A stretch of 56,840 nt of DNA from Opitutia bacterium (GTDB lineage Bacteria; Verrucomicrobiota; Verrucomicrobiia; Opitutales; Opitutaceae). The stretch is from positions 1-56,840 of the forward strand of contig CANHAH010000003.1 in the NCBI GenBank assembly GCA_947458705.1, given 5' to 3'. The notes below the pieces were generated by a model. That model searched no databases and was not told the origin of the DNA. It saw only the letters and a list, made by a program, of their open reading frames with translations. Positions 17,721 to 26,423 of the stretch are shown here, in pieces. Each line of letters starts with the position of its first letter. Within the stretch, counting starts at the first letter, position 1. A program made the position numbers and the translations under genes.

Positions 17721-20700
17721 ATGAATTGGTCTAAGTCACCCCGTAATGGCTACATAACGTTGTTTATTAAGATTATAAATAATCTGTGTGGCGTTCTTCC
17801 TGTAATTTTATCGTTGGGTTTTTTGACGATACCTACGACGGGAGCAGCGCAAACCAAATTAACAGGTACGATTGAGGGCCGCATCTCCAACTCGGCGAAT
17901 GGTTCGTATCTTAGCAAAGCCAAAGTGGCGGTGGAAGGCACTGGGCTAGCGGCCTACACCAACGATTTTGGCGAGTACTCTTTGCGCGATGTACCTTCAG
18001 GATCCACGCAATTGCGTGTTACTTTTACCGGGCAGTCTCCGGAGATTTTAACCGTCAATGTTGAAGCTGGGAAAACTACGACTCAGGATGTTGTTTTTGG
18101 TGGCTCAAGTGTGCGTTTGAACCCTTTCGTTGTTGAGAGTGAGCGTTTCAAGACCGCGCAACAATTAGCGATCCAAGAAGAGCGTACCTCGGTTAACATC
18201 AAAAACGTGGTTTCGGCGGATGCTTTTGGCGATATTCCGGAAGGAAATATCGGGGAGTTTATTAAATTTTTGCCCGGTGTAGAAATCAATTACGGTGGTA
18301 CCTACGCATCGGATGCAGACGCGACGGGTATTTCCGTACGTGGTTTTGGTGCGGAGGATACAGCTATTTACATCGATGGCGTGCCCGTTTCCAGTGCCTC
18401 GCCGGCTAGCCTGAGTCGGGCAATCGGTTTGGATCAACTTTCGATCAACAACGCCTCGCGCGTGGAATTAGTGAAGGTGCCGACACCGGATATGCCGGCA
18501 AATTCCGTGGGTGGCTCAATCAATCTTATTTCAAAATCGGCGTTTGAGTACTCTCGGCCAAGTTTCAATTGGCGAGCATACGGCAGCTTGAATACGGACG
18601 ACCCGCAGTTGTTCAAGAAAGTCGGGGGGCCACGTAACAAAAAAGAATGGGCGACTCAACCTGGCTTCGATTTTACTTATGCCTTTCCGATTAGTAAAAC
18701 CTTAGGCGTCACCTTTACGGTGGCCTCTTCGAATCAATTTAATGAGAGCCGTCGTTATCGTCCCGAGTTTGGCACGACCTCAGTCGCGGGAGTAGATCTG
18801 CGACCTTTGGGTGGGGCGCAAAGTGTGATCCTGACCAATTCGCAGGGTGCGGCGAGCTTAGTTAATCCTTATATGACACGCATCTCTGTCACGGATGCAC
18901 CGCGGTTCTCGGACCGTCTCTCGGCGGCGGTTAAAGTGGATTGGCGGCCGATTCCCAGCCTGACATTGGCGGCGAATTACACCGGATCGCTTTACAATTC
19001 CGCTGATGCAGCGCGTCGTTTGCAGTTCCGCATTCAACGTCCCCAAAGTTGGGATGCGACGAGCACAATCAGTTATCCGTACGTGTTGGCTGCTCAGTCC
19101 CAAAATGGTGCGGTTTTCACGCCGAATAGCACGCTCGATATGAACATCGATTCACGCGATAAAATTGGCAACTCGCACACCGGTTACTTGAGTGCAGTTT
19201 TTCGCAAAGATCGTTGGGATATCAAAGCTTTGGCCAGTGCATCAAGTTCGCGTGGTTCCTACAAGGATTTGGAGCACGGCCATTTTTCAACGGTCGATGT
19301 GACCTCGTCTATTGGGAAAATGTCATTTGAGAAAATTTCCGACGGAGTCGCAGGAAAAATCACGGTTTTGGATCGTAATGGAAACAACTTTGATTGGACC
19401 AAGTTGGGTAACTGGGTCCCGCCGACGGTGCAGGCACGTTCCGGCAAAGCAGAGTCGCTTAACGATGAGTTCTCCTACAAACTCGATGTGCGTCGGGACA
19501 TCGGTTCGTTTTTTGATGGTCGGCTGGATTTAGCGGCCAAAGTCGGCGGACAACACTCGATTAGCGTGCAGAAAAAATGGGGTGTCGGTACCGGTTATCG
19601 TCAGACCTACGTAGGTCCTACTCTGAGTACGACTGATTATCTAGACACGGTTTATACTGGATATGAGCCCGGTTACGGGTTTCCGGCTCAGCAATGGGCA
19701 AGCACGTATCGTTTGTATCAGATTTACGCTGCTAATCCTTCGCTGTTTAGCGACCGCAGCGATAGCGATCAGGTCAATAATTACACCAGTTACGTTAATC
19801 AGAATAAAAAAATCACCGACAAAAGAACTGCCGGTTATGCTTTGATTGAAGGCCATGCGTTTCGTGGTCGACTGACCTTTGTCGCAGGTGTGCGCAAAGA
19901 AGAATCGCGCCGCACAGGCCGTGGGCCCTTGACCGACAGTAAGTGGAATTTTATTAAGGTCGCGAGCGGCGAACTTTATCGCGACGCAGCTCACCCTAAC
20001 GGCGTGCAAATCGACACCGCCACCAGCGACGTATTCGCGCAAACTGCAGCCGGTACAGCGCTGCGTTCGGCGCTGAATGCCGCAAAGATCTCTTACCCAG
20101 ATCACGTTATTTTACTTACCACGCTTGAGGGTAAACGTTTGCAGTTGAAGCCCCTTCAAGAAGTACGCGCGAAGAGCAGTGGCCGTCCCTCTGAAAGTAT
20201 AAATACCTCGTTCAACGTGACCGAGAACCTAGTCTTTAAGTTGGCATATTCTAAGACTTTTGGCCAAATCAGCCTTGAGGATGGCACGAGTGGATTGCTT
20301 TCGGGCAACGGCTCTTATGTCGTGAATGAAAATTCGGCTGCCGGATCGGTGCCAGCTGGTAACATCTCGGTCGCTAACCCTAATTTGAAGCCGAAAATAT
20401 CGGACAACTGGGATACCGCTATTTACTATTACACCAAAAATGGGGGTAAAATCGGGGTATCTTACTTCACTAAGAGCATTAAAAATTTCCAAGAGAACAT
20501 TATTACCAATAATGCAGACCCTCAATTTGCTGAGATTCTCTCTTCATTGGGGTTAAACCCAGTGGACTATCAAGATTGGACGCTCACCACCTCTGAGAAC
20601 GGCATCGGAACGGGCAAGGAATATGGTTATGAAGCCGACATTGCGCAGGATCTTCGCTTTATTCCCTTTCTTGGAACTTGGGGCAAACGATTCAATGTTT

Positions 20701-21113
20701 TTACTACTTACTCGGAGAAACATCGCAGTCAGGCCAACACCACACGCATGACGGCAGTGCCGGCCGCAAGTCGCACCGCATCTGCTGGACTTCAGTTCGC
20801 TACGGGTCGCGTCAGCTTATTACTAAAAGGAACATGGACCGATTTGAAACTTAATAGCACGACTAACGTGACCTACAATAGCGTGGTCTACGCCCTAGGC
20901 AATTATACGCCTTCGCTCACAAAATTGGACGCGACCTTCAATTGGCAATTCTCCCGCCGTTACGGTTTTTTTGCTAGCGGGCGAGACATCTTGAATAACG
21001 GCAGTCGATCCGAGCGATTTGACCCCACCGGCTTGTATCCCGCCTACGCACACTGGGATGACCTGCGTCAATTCGGCGTGCAGGTCACCTTTGGCATTAA
21101 GGGTAGTTTTTAA
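17721..21113 (+). CDS. TonB-dependent outer-membrane receptor with carboxypeptidase-regulatory-like N-terminal domain
   Basis: The ATG at 17721 gives 1130 residues with a signal peptide ending near TTGAAQ; the frame extends to an upstream start at 17664. After the signal comes a CarboxypepD_reg-like beta domain (LTGTIEGRIS to QDVVF), then a TonB-box-like LNPFVVES. The plug follows (VRGFGAEDTAIYIDGVPV, VKVPTPDMPANSVGGSINL). The rest is a 22-strand-type barrel ending in the C-terminal Phe (FGIKGSF) used for BAM-dependent insertion. It should take up oligosaccharides using TonB energy. Unlike Bacteroidota SusC systems, no SusD follows. Neighbours on both sides are plant-polysaccharide enzymes, so pectin fragments are the likely ligand. 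Confidence 0.92.
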   Translation: MNWSKSPRNGYITLFIKIINNLCGVLPVILSLGFLTIPTTGAAQTKLTGTIEGRISNSANGSYLSKAKVAVEGTGLAAYTNDFGEYSLRDVPSGSTQLRVTFTGQSPEILTVNVEAGKTTTQDVVFGGSSVRLNPFVVESERFKTAQQLAIQEERTSVNIKNVVSADAFGDIPEGNIGEFIKFLPGVEINYGGTYASDADATGISVRGFGAEDTAIYIDGVPVSSASPASLSRAIGLDQLSINNASRVELVKVPTPDMPANSVGGSINLISKSAFEYSRPSFNWRAYGSLNTDDPQLFKKVGGPRNKKEWATQPGFDFTYAFPISKTLGVTFTVASSNQFNESRRYRPEFGTTSVAGVDLRPLGGAQSVILTNSQGAASLVNPYMTRISVTDAPRFSDRLSAAVKVDWRPIPSLTLAANYTGSLYNSADAARRLQFRIQRPQSWDATSTISYPYVLAAQSQNGAVFTPNSTLDMNIDSRDKIGNSHTGYLSAVFRKDRWDIKALASASSSRGSYKDLEHGHFSTVDVTSSIGKMSFEKISDGVAGKITVLDRNGNNFDWTKLGNWVPPTVQARSGKAESLNDEFSYKLDVRRDIGSFFDGRLDLAAKVGGQHSISVQKKWGVGTGYRQTYVGPTLSTTDYLDTVYTGYEPGYGFPAQQWASTYRLYQIYAANPSLFSDRSDSDQVNNYTSYVNQNKKITDKRTAGYALIEGHAFRGRLTFVAGVRKEESRRTGRGPLTDSKWNFIKVASGELYRDAAHPNGVQIDTATSDVFAQTAAGTALRSALNAAKISYPDHVILLTTLEGKRLQLKPLQEVRAKSSGRPSESINTSFNVTENLVFKLAYSKTFGQISLEDGTSGLLSGNGSYVVNENSAAGSVPAGNISVANPNLKPKISDNWDTAIYYYTKNGGKIGVSYFTKSIKNFQENIITNNADPQFAEILSSLGLNPVDYQDWTLTTSENGIGTGKEYGYEADIAQDLRFIPFLGTWGKRFNVFTTYSEKHRSQANTTRMTAVPAASRTASAGLQFATGRVSLLLKGTWTDLKLNSTTNVTYNSVVYALGNYTPSLTKLDATFNWQFSRRYGFFASGRDILNNGSRSERFDPTGLYPAYAHWDDLRQFGVQVTFGIKGSF

Positions 21114-21134
21114 GTCTGCTCTGGCTTACCACAC

Positions 21135-21156
21135 GGTCGGACGTAGGGGTCCGGCC
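21135..21156 (+). terminator. Hairpin downstream of the TonB receptor
   Basis: GGTCGGAC (21135-21142) and GTCCGGCC (21149-21156) form an 8-bp stem with one wobble pair and a 6-base loop. There is no T tract, so it is more likely an mRNA-stabilising or attenuating hairpin than a full terminator. It would lower expression of the genes after the receptor. Confidence 0.35.
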
Positions 21157-21257
21157 TGCGGTCTGCTGGTGCGTGATGTCTCTTAGTGAACTTAGAGCTT
21201 GGGCATTTCTTTCGGCCGATCAACGTCTCAGCTCGATAAGTTTCTTCTGCGTATTTA

Positions 21258-21905
21258 ATGACGTCTTTTTTATATAAAAATCTCAGAGGTGTGTGGCTGA
21301 GTATCGTAGCCATATCAGCTACGATTACTGCTGCGGAACAACAAGCCGATGTATATGCGGCTACCGCGGTACAGCGCGCGCTTAAGATCAGCAACTCACT
21401 TGCTTTGACCGACCCTGCGCATTCGGCCCGCGTAGGAGCTTTGATTGCGAGGCAGTACATTGATCTGAACGCGTTGCAGGCAGCGCGTGAAAGGGATATT
21501 AAATCGATAAATTCGAACTTGGATAAGGCGCCCGTGGGCTCCGCCTTAGTGGATCACAATGCGGCGTTCGAGGCCAAGGTTGCCAGTTTGCACCGTGCCT
21601 ACCTCGCGCGGCTTGCGGTTGAGCTTACCCCGGAGCAAATCGATCTCGTCAAAGATGGCCACACTTATGGTGTGCTACCGCTTACGTATCGTGTTTATCA
21701 AAAGATGTTGCCGCAACTAACCCTGGGGCAAAAAGCTAAAATATTGGGCTTTCTCACCGAGGCCCGCGAATTGGCGATGGATGCAGGCTCTGCGAAAGAA
21801 AAACATGCCTGGTTTGGGAAATATAAAGGTAAGATTAATAATTACCTCTCGGCGGAAGGATATAACATGAAGGAAGCTGAAAAAAATCTCCTCACCCCGC
21901 GCTAA
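21258..21905 (+). CDS. Secreted DUF3826 protein
   Basis: This 215-residue protein has a signal peptide (VWLSIVAISATITAAE). The body matches DUF3826, a family found in polysaccharide loci of Bacteroidota and Verrucomicrobiota. The signature lies in the C-terminal half: LVKDGHTYGVLPLTYRVYQ, AREL.MDAGSAKEKHAWFG and KYKGKINNYLS. The fold appears mostly helical. No catalytic activity is established for the family. It lies between the TonB receptor and a pectate lyase, 21 bases before the latter, so an auxiliary role in pectin use is likely by association only. Confidence 0.85.
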   Translation: MTSFLYKNLRGVWLSIVAISATITAAEQQADVYAATAVQRALKISNSLALTDPAHSARVGALIARQYIDLNALQAARERDIKSINSNLDKAPVGSALVDHNAAFEAKVASLHRAYLARLAVELTPEQIDLVKDGHTYGVLPLTYRVYQKMLPQLTLGQKAKILGFLTEARELAMDAGSAKEKHAWFGKYKGKINNYLSAEGYNMKEAEKNLLTPR

Positions 21906-21926
21906 CCTCAAGTTATACCAGCTATT

Positions 21927-23642
21927 ATGAATTCATCCCGCGTGTTTTGTTGCATCGTCTTAGGTTTGCTCGGAAGCAGTATGTGTTTCGGGCAAGGCTA
22001 CCCGCGAGTCTCAGCTCCTGTTCAAGCTGAGGCTAATAAGAGGATGTTGGCCGCAGATCGTCTCTCGGACGAAATTTTCGCTCGTGCGCTACCTGAAATT
22101 CAAAGTTGGTCTGCTAAAGGAAAACCGTATCTGCCCGGTGCTGCTTCGCCTGGCGATTTGCCCCAAGCTAAAATACCGGCGTTTCCAGGGGCCTGGGGCG
22201 GCGGCATGTATTCGTTCGGTGGCAGAGGCGGCCGTGTCATTGTTGTGACCAATCTCAATGATCGTGGACCTGGTAGTTTCCGTGCAGCGTGTGAAGCCGC
22301 TGGTCCTCGGATCGTAGTTTTCAACGTGGCAGGGGTTATTCGACTCACGGATAGAATTCGTGTTCGGGCACCCTACATCACAATTGCCGGCAATACCGCT
22401 CCGGGTGACGGCGTTTGTATCGCGGGCAACACTGTGGAACTCGAGACGCACGACATCATAGTGCGTCACATGCGGTTCCGTCGCGGTGCGACCGATGCGT
22501 CAGATCGAAACGATTCATTTGGAGGTAACCCTGTCGGCAATTTGATCATCGATCATGTTTCAGCGTCCTGGGGCCTTGATGAAAATATGTCGATGTATCG
22601 GCACATGTACCAACCCCCTGAAGGAGGCAAAGAACTTAAGCTACCCACGGTCAACGTCACTATCCAGTACTCGATTTTTTCCGAGTCGCTCAACATCTAC
22701 CACCACGCCTTTGGCAGCACAATTGGTGGACTAAATAGCACCTTTCACCACAACCTTTGGGCCTGTAACACCGGACGCAATCCGAGCGTGGGTATGTACG
22801 GGGATTTCACGTTTGTGAATAATGTGCTTTTTAACTACCGACATCGCACCATCGACGGTGGTGATCACCGCAGTTTTTTTAATATAATTAACAATACATT
22901 AAAACCCGGCCCCGGCACGCCCAATACTGAAGTGTCTTATCGTATTCTTAAGCCCGAATCCGAGCGCAGTAAAACGGTCATCAATAATTTCGGAAAAGCC
23001 TATGTGGCTGGTAACGTGACCGAAGGAAATGCGCGGGTGACCAAAAATAACTGGGATGGCGGTGTGCAGCCATCTCCCGTAAAAACAACACTCGCGGCAG
23101 TTTTGCCAACAATCCGCATTGATCAACCCTTTGCTCATGCTCCGCTTGAGGTTGTTTCAGCGGGTGAGTCGTACGGCCTGGTTCTAAATTATGCGGGGGC
23201 GACCCTGCCGAGACGAGATGCCGTAGACGAGAGAGTAGTGTCGATGGTGCGCACGGGCATAGTCGGACCGGCAACCATAGCCGAAAGCTCAAAAGCTAAA
23301 GCGGCCCAGGTGGGTTATGCGCAGAAATGGATCGATGAAATGGCCGAACTTGTCCCCCGCGGATTTATTACCCACCCAGACGAAGTTGGCGGTTATCCCA
23401 TGTATTTAGGAGAGGCGTATGCTGACGCCGATGCCGACGGCATGCCAGATGATTGGGAACTTAAAAACGGACTTGATCCGAAAAATGCTTTCGATGCGAC
23501 CAGTGACCTTAACGGCGATGGATACACCAATATCGAAAAATTTATATACGGCTTAAATCCACGGGCTCCAAAAACTGATTGGAGTGATTTGAAGAATAAC
23601 CGTGATCCGCACATTTCGGGCTCCACCGCTTACAGGCTCTGA
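21927..23642 (+). CDS. Secreted PL1-type pectate lyase with C-terminal calcium-binding-like repeat
   Basis: This 571-residue protein has a signal peptide (VFCCIVLGLLGSSMCFG). Residues about 75-400 form a right-handed beta-helix of the pectate lyase 1 type: FPGAWGGGMYSFGGRGG, VTNLNDRGPGSFRAA, ITIAGNTAPGDGVCI, IIVRHMRFRRG and DHVSASWGLDENMS. These are typical of the bacterial PL1 group that cleaves polygalacturonate by beta-elimination with calcium. The C-terminus carries DADADGMPDDWE and DLNGDGYTNIEKF, Asp-rich loops resembling thrombospondin-3/dockerin calcium sites, common at the ends of Verrucomicrobiota lyases. It is the last gene of the plus-strand saccharolytic cluster, and the hairpin at 23642-23661 overlaps its stop codon. 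Confidence 0.88.
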   Translation: MNSSRVFCCIVLGLLGSSMCFGQGYPRVSAPVQAEANKRMLAADRLSDEIFARALPEIQSWSAKGKPYLPGAASPGDLPQAKIPAFPGAWGGGMYSFGGRGGRVIVVTNLNDRGPGSFRAACEAAGPRIVVFNVAGVIRLTDRIRVRAPYITIAGNTAPGDGVCIAGNTVELETHDIIVRHMRFRRGATDASDRNDSFGGNPVGNLIIDHVSASWGLDENMSMYRHMYQPPEGGKELKLPTVNVTIQYSIFSESLNIYHHAFGSTIGGLNSTFHHNLWACNTGRNPSVGMYGDFTFVNNVLFNYRHRTIDGGDHRSFFNIINNTLKPGPGTPNTEVSYRILKPESERSKTVINNFGKAYVAGNVTEGNARVTKNNWDGGVQPSPVKTTLAAVLPTIRIDQPFAHAPLEVVSAGESYGLVLNYAGATLPRRDAVDERVVSMVRTGIVGPATIAESSKAKAAQVGYAQKWIDEMAELVPRGFITHPDEVGGYPMYLGEAYADADADGMPDDWELKNGLDPKNAFDATSDLNGDGYTNIEKFIYGLNPRAPKTDWSDLKNNRDPHISGSTAYRL

Positions 23643-23661
23643 AGCAGGCCGCAGCCTGCTT
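23642..23661. terminator. Hairpin between convergent pectate lyase and S9 peptidase genes
   Basis: AAGCAGGC (23642-23649) and GCCTGCTT (23654-23661) form a perfect 8-bp stem with a CGCA loop. It sits exactly between two converging stop codons (23642 and 23665), the usual place for a bidirectional terminator. T tracts are weak on both strands. Confidence 0.5.
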
Positions 23662-23664
23662 GAA

Positions 23665-25872
23665 TTACTGTTGGTTGAGGTGGCGGCCCAAAAATTCCAT
23701 TAGGCGTTCTTGCTGGCGGAGTTTGACCATCGGGTCACTACTTCCAGCCATGTGTGTACCAAGCATGGGCATGAATTCGTATGGTTTACCGGCCATGAAT
23801 AAAGCATCGCAGAGCTGAAGTGTGTGTTGAGCGTAAACGTTATCATCGGTTAGTCCATGAATGAGAAGTAGCGGGCGCTCAAGTTTGGCCGCGTAGCTTA
23901 GGACGCTGCTGACTTTGTATGCCTCGGGATCGGTCTGGGGTAGGCCAAGGTAGCGCTCGGTGTAAAACGTATCGTAATTTTCCCAGGTAATCACCGGCGC
24001 GCCAGCAATACCGCAGCGAAAAACATCTGGTCGACGCATGGTCGCCATAGCTGCGAAATAGCCACCGAAAGACCAGCCGGTCACTCCAACGCGGCTTAGG
24101 TCCATCTCGGGGTACAGTGCACCCAGTGACCGAAGTCCAGTGACTTGATCTGTTAGCGCGAGGTCGATCAAGTTACCGCGGATGGAGCGTTCCCAGTCGC
24201 GACCCCGGAAAGGGGTGCCGCGGCCATCGAGTCGGGCCACGATGTAGCCTTGGTCGGCCATCCATTGATCATTAAGATAGGAGCGAGCCGTGGCCGTAAC
24301 GACAGTGCTGTGCGGGCCGGCGTAGGTGTATAAAATGACAGGATATTTTTTCTTAATATCGAAATCGCGTGGGCGTACTAGCGCCGCATAAAAAGAGGGT
24401 TCACCGGTGGTGCGGGTGAGCTCGACGTGTGGAGTAAGAGGTATTTTTTCTGCTCGATTGGGAAGGACTGCGAGTAGTTGTCCCTCGGAGGTTAGAACAT
24501 TGGTTCCCGAATTGCCGTTGAAGAGATCGTAGGTGTGGATGAAGGCTTTGGCGTTTTCCGAAAAAGAGGCGAGGTGCTGACCTTGTCCTGAAGTGAGGGT
24601 TGTTCCGGCGCTACCGCTGAGCGGAAAGCGGTACACTTGGGTCTCGCGAGGGTCTCGACTGCCGGCGAGGTAGACTTCACCTTTAAGTGGATCGAGTTTG
24701 GCGAACCCTTTATAGATAAAATCGGGCGGGGTAATAGCTCGAATGAAGTTGCCGGAGGCAGTCCGTAGCTCGACTTGCCAGGCGCCACGGCTCTCGGATG
24801 ACCAGAGGAATTCTTTGGCGCCAGGAAGCCAGCGTGGAAAACCGCCGCGTTCGTCGAGATTGACCCAAGCTGGGTCTGTCTCGCGGAGAAGTTCCGTGGT
24901 GCTGCCTGTTGCAGGATCGGCAAGCAGGAGGAGCGCGGTTTGTTGAGCGCGGTCCATGACCGCGAGAGTGAGCGGGGCGTCGGACTCGCGCCAGACTACG
25001 CGGGTGAGATAGGGAAATTTGGCGGCATCCCATTGGAGCCAGCGGGTGGCGCCTCCGCTGCGCGCTATTATGCCGACGCGCACGGTTGCGTTGCTCGTGC
25101 CAGCTGCCGGGTAAGCGAATTTGGTGGGTGTGGCTTCGGGGTGGAGGGGATCGGCGATATGTCGAGTCTGGACGGCGGACTCATCCGTCTGTTGATAGGC
25201 GATGAAGCGAGAGTCTGGTGACCACCAGTAACCGTCGCTGCGGGCCATCTCTTCTTGCGCGACAAATTCTGCAGTGCCGTGGCTTAGCGTGCTGTTGGCG
25301 CCGTTGGTTAGGGCGCGGGCGACAAGTGGCGAGATGTCGAGTTCGATGATGTAGAGTTCGCCGGCGGAGACCGCGGCGATAGCGGACGCATCGGGCGAAA
25401 AACGCGGGTCTATCCAATTTTTCCCAGGGAGGGTGGTGACCTTTAGGTCGGCGCGGTTTACGACGTAGAGCTGACCAGAAAGGGTGACGAGTAGACGTTT
25501 ACCGTCGTTGGAGAGATCAAACTTGGTGAAGCCTCGTGTGCTGATGCGGGCACGTTCGCGTCGGGCTTTTTCCTCAACAGTGAGGGTTTCGGGGCTAGAG
25601 CCTATGAGCTGGGCGGGAGTGAGCAGTTCGCGCTCTGGGCCGGCAGGAAGTGGGTATTCGTAGAGCCGAAGAATGGGATCCCTGGGTCCACCGCGAAGAT
25701 AGATGACGGATTGGCCGTCGGGGGTGAGTTTGGCGGCGACGGGTCGGCCTAGGGTATAGTTACGTGTTTCGGCGAGGTCGCGGAAGTAGGCGAGTGGATC
25801 GGTTGGGGTCGCCGCGGGAGCGGTAGCACCGAGGGATAGTAAAACAATGGGTAAAAGATATAACGCGCGCAT
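23665..25872 (-). CDS. Secreted S9 dipeptidyl-peptidase-IV-like serine peptidase
   Basis: This 735-residue protein has a signal peptide (YLLPIVLLSLGATAPAA). A DPP-IV-type beta-propeller (about 40-480) contains the Glu-Glu motif in VAQEEMARSDGYWWSPDSR, which holds the substrate N-terminus in this family. The C-terminal S9 catalytic domain shows YAGPHSTVV, the nucleophile GWSFGGY (Ser about 601), the Asp in HGLTDDNVY (about 677) and His707 in GTHMAG. It should cleave X-Pro or X-Ala dipeptides from peptide N-termini in the periplasm. It follows dtd by 18 bases in the same direction and is convergent with the pectate lyase gene. Confidence 0.9.
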   Translation of the reverse strand: MRALYLLPIVLLSLGATAPAATPTDPLAYFRDLAETRNYTLGRPVAAKLTPDGQSVIYLRGGPRDPILRLYEYPLPAGPERELLTPAQLIGSSPETLTVEEKARRERARISTRGFTKFDLSNDGKRLLVTLSGQLYVVNRADLKVTTLPGKNWIDPRFSPDASAIAAVSAGELYIIELDISPLVARALTNGANSTLSHGTAEFVAQEEMARSDGYWWSPDSRFIAYQQTDESAVQTRHIADPLHPEATPTKFAYPAAGTSNATVRVGIIARSGGATRWLQWDAAKFPYLTRVVWRESDAPLTLAVMDRAQQTALLLLADPATGSTTELLRETDPAWVNLDERGGFPRWLPGAKEFLWSSESRGAWQVELRTASGNFIRAITPPDFIYKGFAKLDPLKGEVYLAGSRDPRETQVYRFPLSGSAGTTLTSGQGQHLASFSENAKAFIHTYDLFNGNSGTNVLTSEGQLLAVLPNRAEKIPLTPHVELTRTTGEPSFYAALVRPRDFDIKKKYPVILYTYAGPHSTVVTATARSYLNDQWMADQGYIVARLDGRGTPFRGRDWERSIRGNLIDLALTDQVTGLRSLGALYPEMDLSRVGVTGWSFGGYFAAMATMRRPDVFRCGIAGAPVITWENYDTFYTERYLGLPQTDPEAYKVSSVLSYAAKLERPLLLIHGLTDDNVYAQHTLQLCDALFMAGKPYEFMPMLGTHMAGSSDPMVKLRQQERLMEFLGRHLNQQ

Positions 25873-25890
25873 TTGGGGGAAGGGATGGGA

Positions 25891-26343
25891 TTAATCGCGT
25901 TGGTGTGAGTCGAGCAGCAAGGTGATAGGACCGTCGTTGAGGAGGGATACTTGCATATCGGCCCCAAAGCGACCGGCGACGACGGGGCGCCCAAGGGCTG
26001 AGTTGGAGGCTCTAAGAAAAGTCTCGTAAAGAGGGAAGGCGATTTCGGGGCGCGCGGCGCAATCCCAAGAGGGACGGTTGCCTTTGCGGGTGCGGGCATA
26101 GAGCGTGAACTGGCTGATGATGAGGAGCTGTCCGGCGATGTCGCGAACGGAGAGGTTCATCATCGCAGCGTCATCATTAAAGATGCGGAGGCTGCAAATT
26201 TTGGCGGCAAGCCAGTCCGAATCGGCTGCGGTGTCATGAGGAGCGATGCCGAGAAATATGAGGAGGCCGCGATTGATGGTTCCTATGCGCTCGCCAGCGA
26301 TGTCGACGTGAGCAGCGGAGACGCGTTGAAGCAGGGCGCGCAT
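25891..26343 (-). CDS. dtd: D-aminoacyl-tRNA deacylase
   Basis: I chose the ATG at 26343 because MRALLQRVSAAHV is the family N-terminus; an upstream start at 26376 would fall inside the terminator of fabV. The 150-residue protein has the DTD signatures SQFTLYA (near 80) and the C-terminal NDGPITLLLDS, a variant of the NxGPxT active-site loop. It removes D-amino acids and glycine mischarged onto tRNAs, in the cytoplasm. Length is normal for the family. It lies 18 bases upstream of the S9 peptidase gene and probably shares a transcript with it. Confidence 0.94.
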   Translation of the reverse strand: MRALLQRVSAAHVDIAGERIGTINRGLLIFLGIAPHDTAADSDWLAAKICSLRIFNDDAAMMNLSVRDIAGQLLIISQFTLYARTRKGNRPSWDCAARPEIAFPLYETFLRASNSALGRPVVAGRFGADMQVSLLNDGPITLLLDSHQRD

Positions 26344-26371
26344 AAAACGTAATGAGAACGGGAAGTTTAGG

Positions 26372-26405
26372 AGCAAAAAAAACCGCGGGCAAACGCTCGC
26401 GGTTT
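26372..26405 (-). terminator. Rho-independent terminator of fabV
   Basis: AAACCGCG (26380-26387) and CGCGGTTT (26398-26405) make a perfect 8-bp stem. On the minus strand it is followed by an eight-base T tract. It lies 19 bases after the fabV stop codon and ends before the dtd start, cleanly separating the two transcripts. This is the best terminator in the window. Confidence 0.85.
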
Positions 26406-26423
26406 AAAGAAATGCTTTCGTTT

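Noticed and set aside
17721-21905. SusC/SusD pair
   Set aside because: The protein after the receptor is DUF3826, not SusD; no SusD-like lipoprotein occurs in the window.
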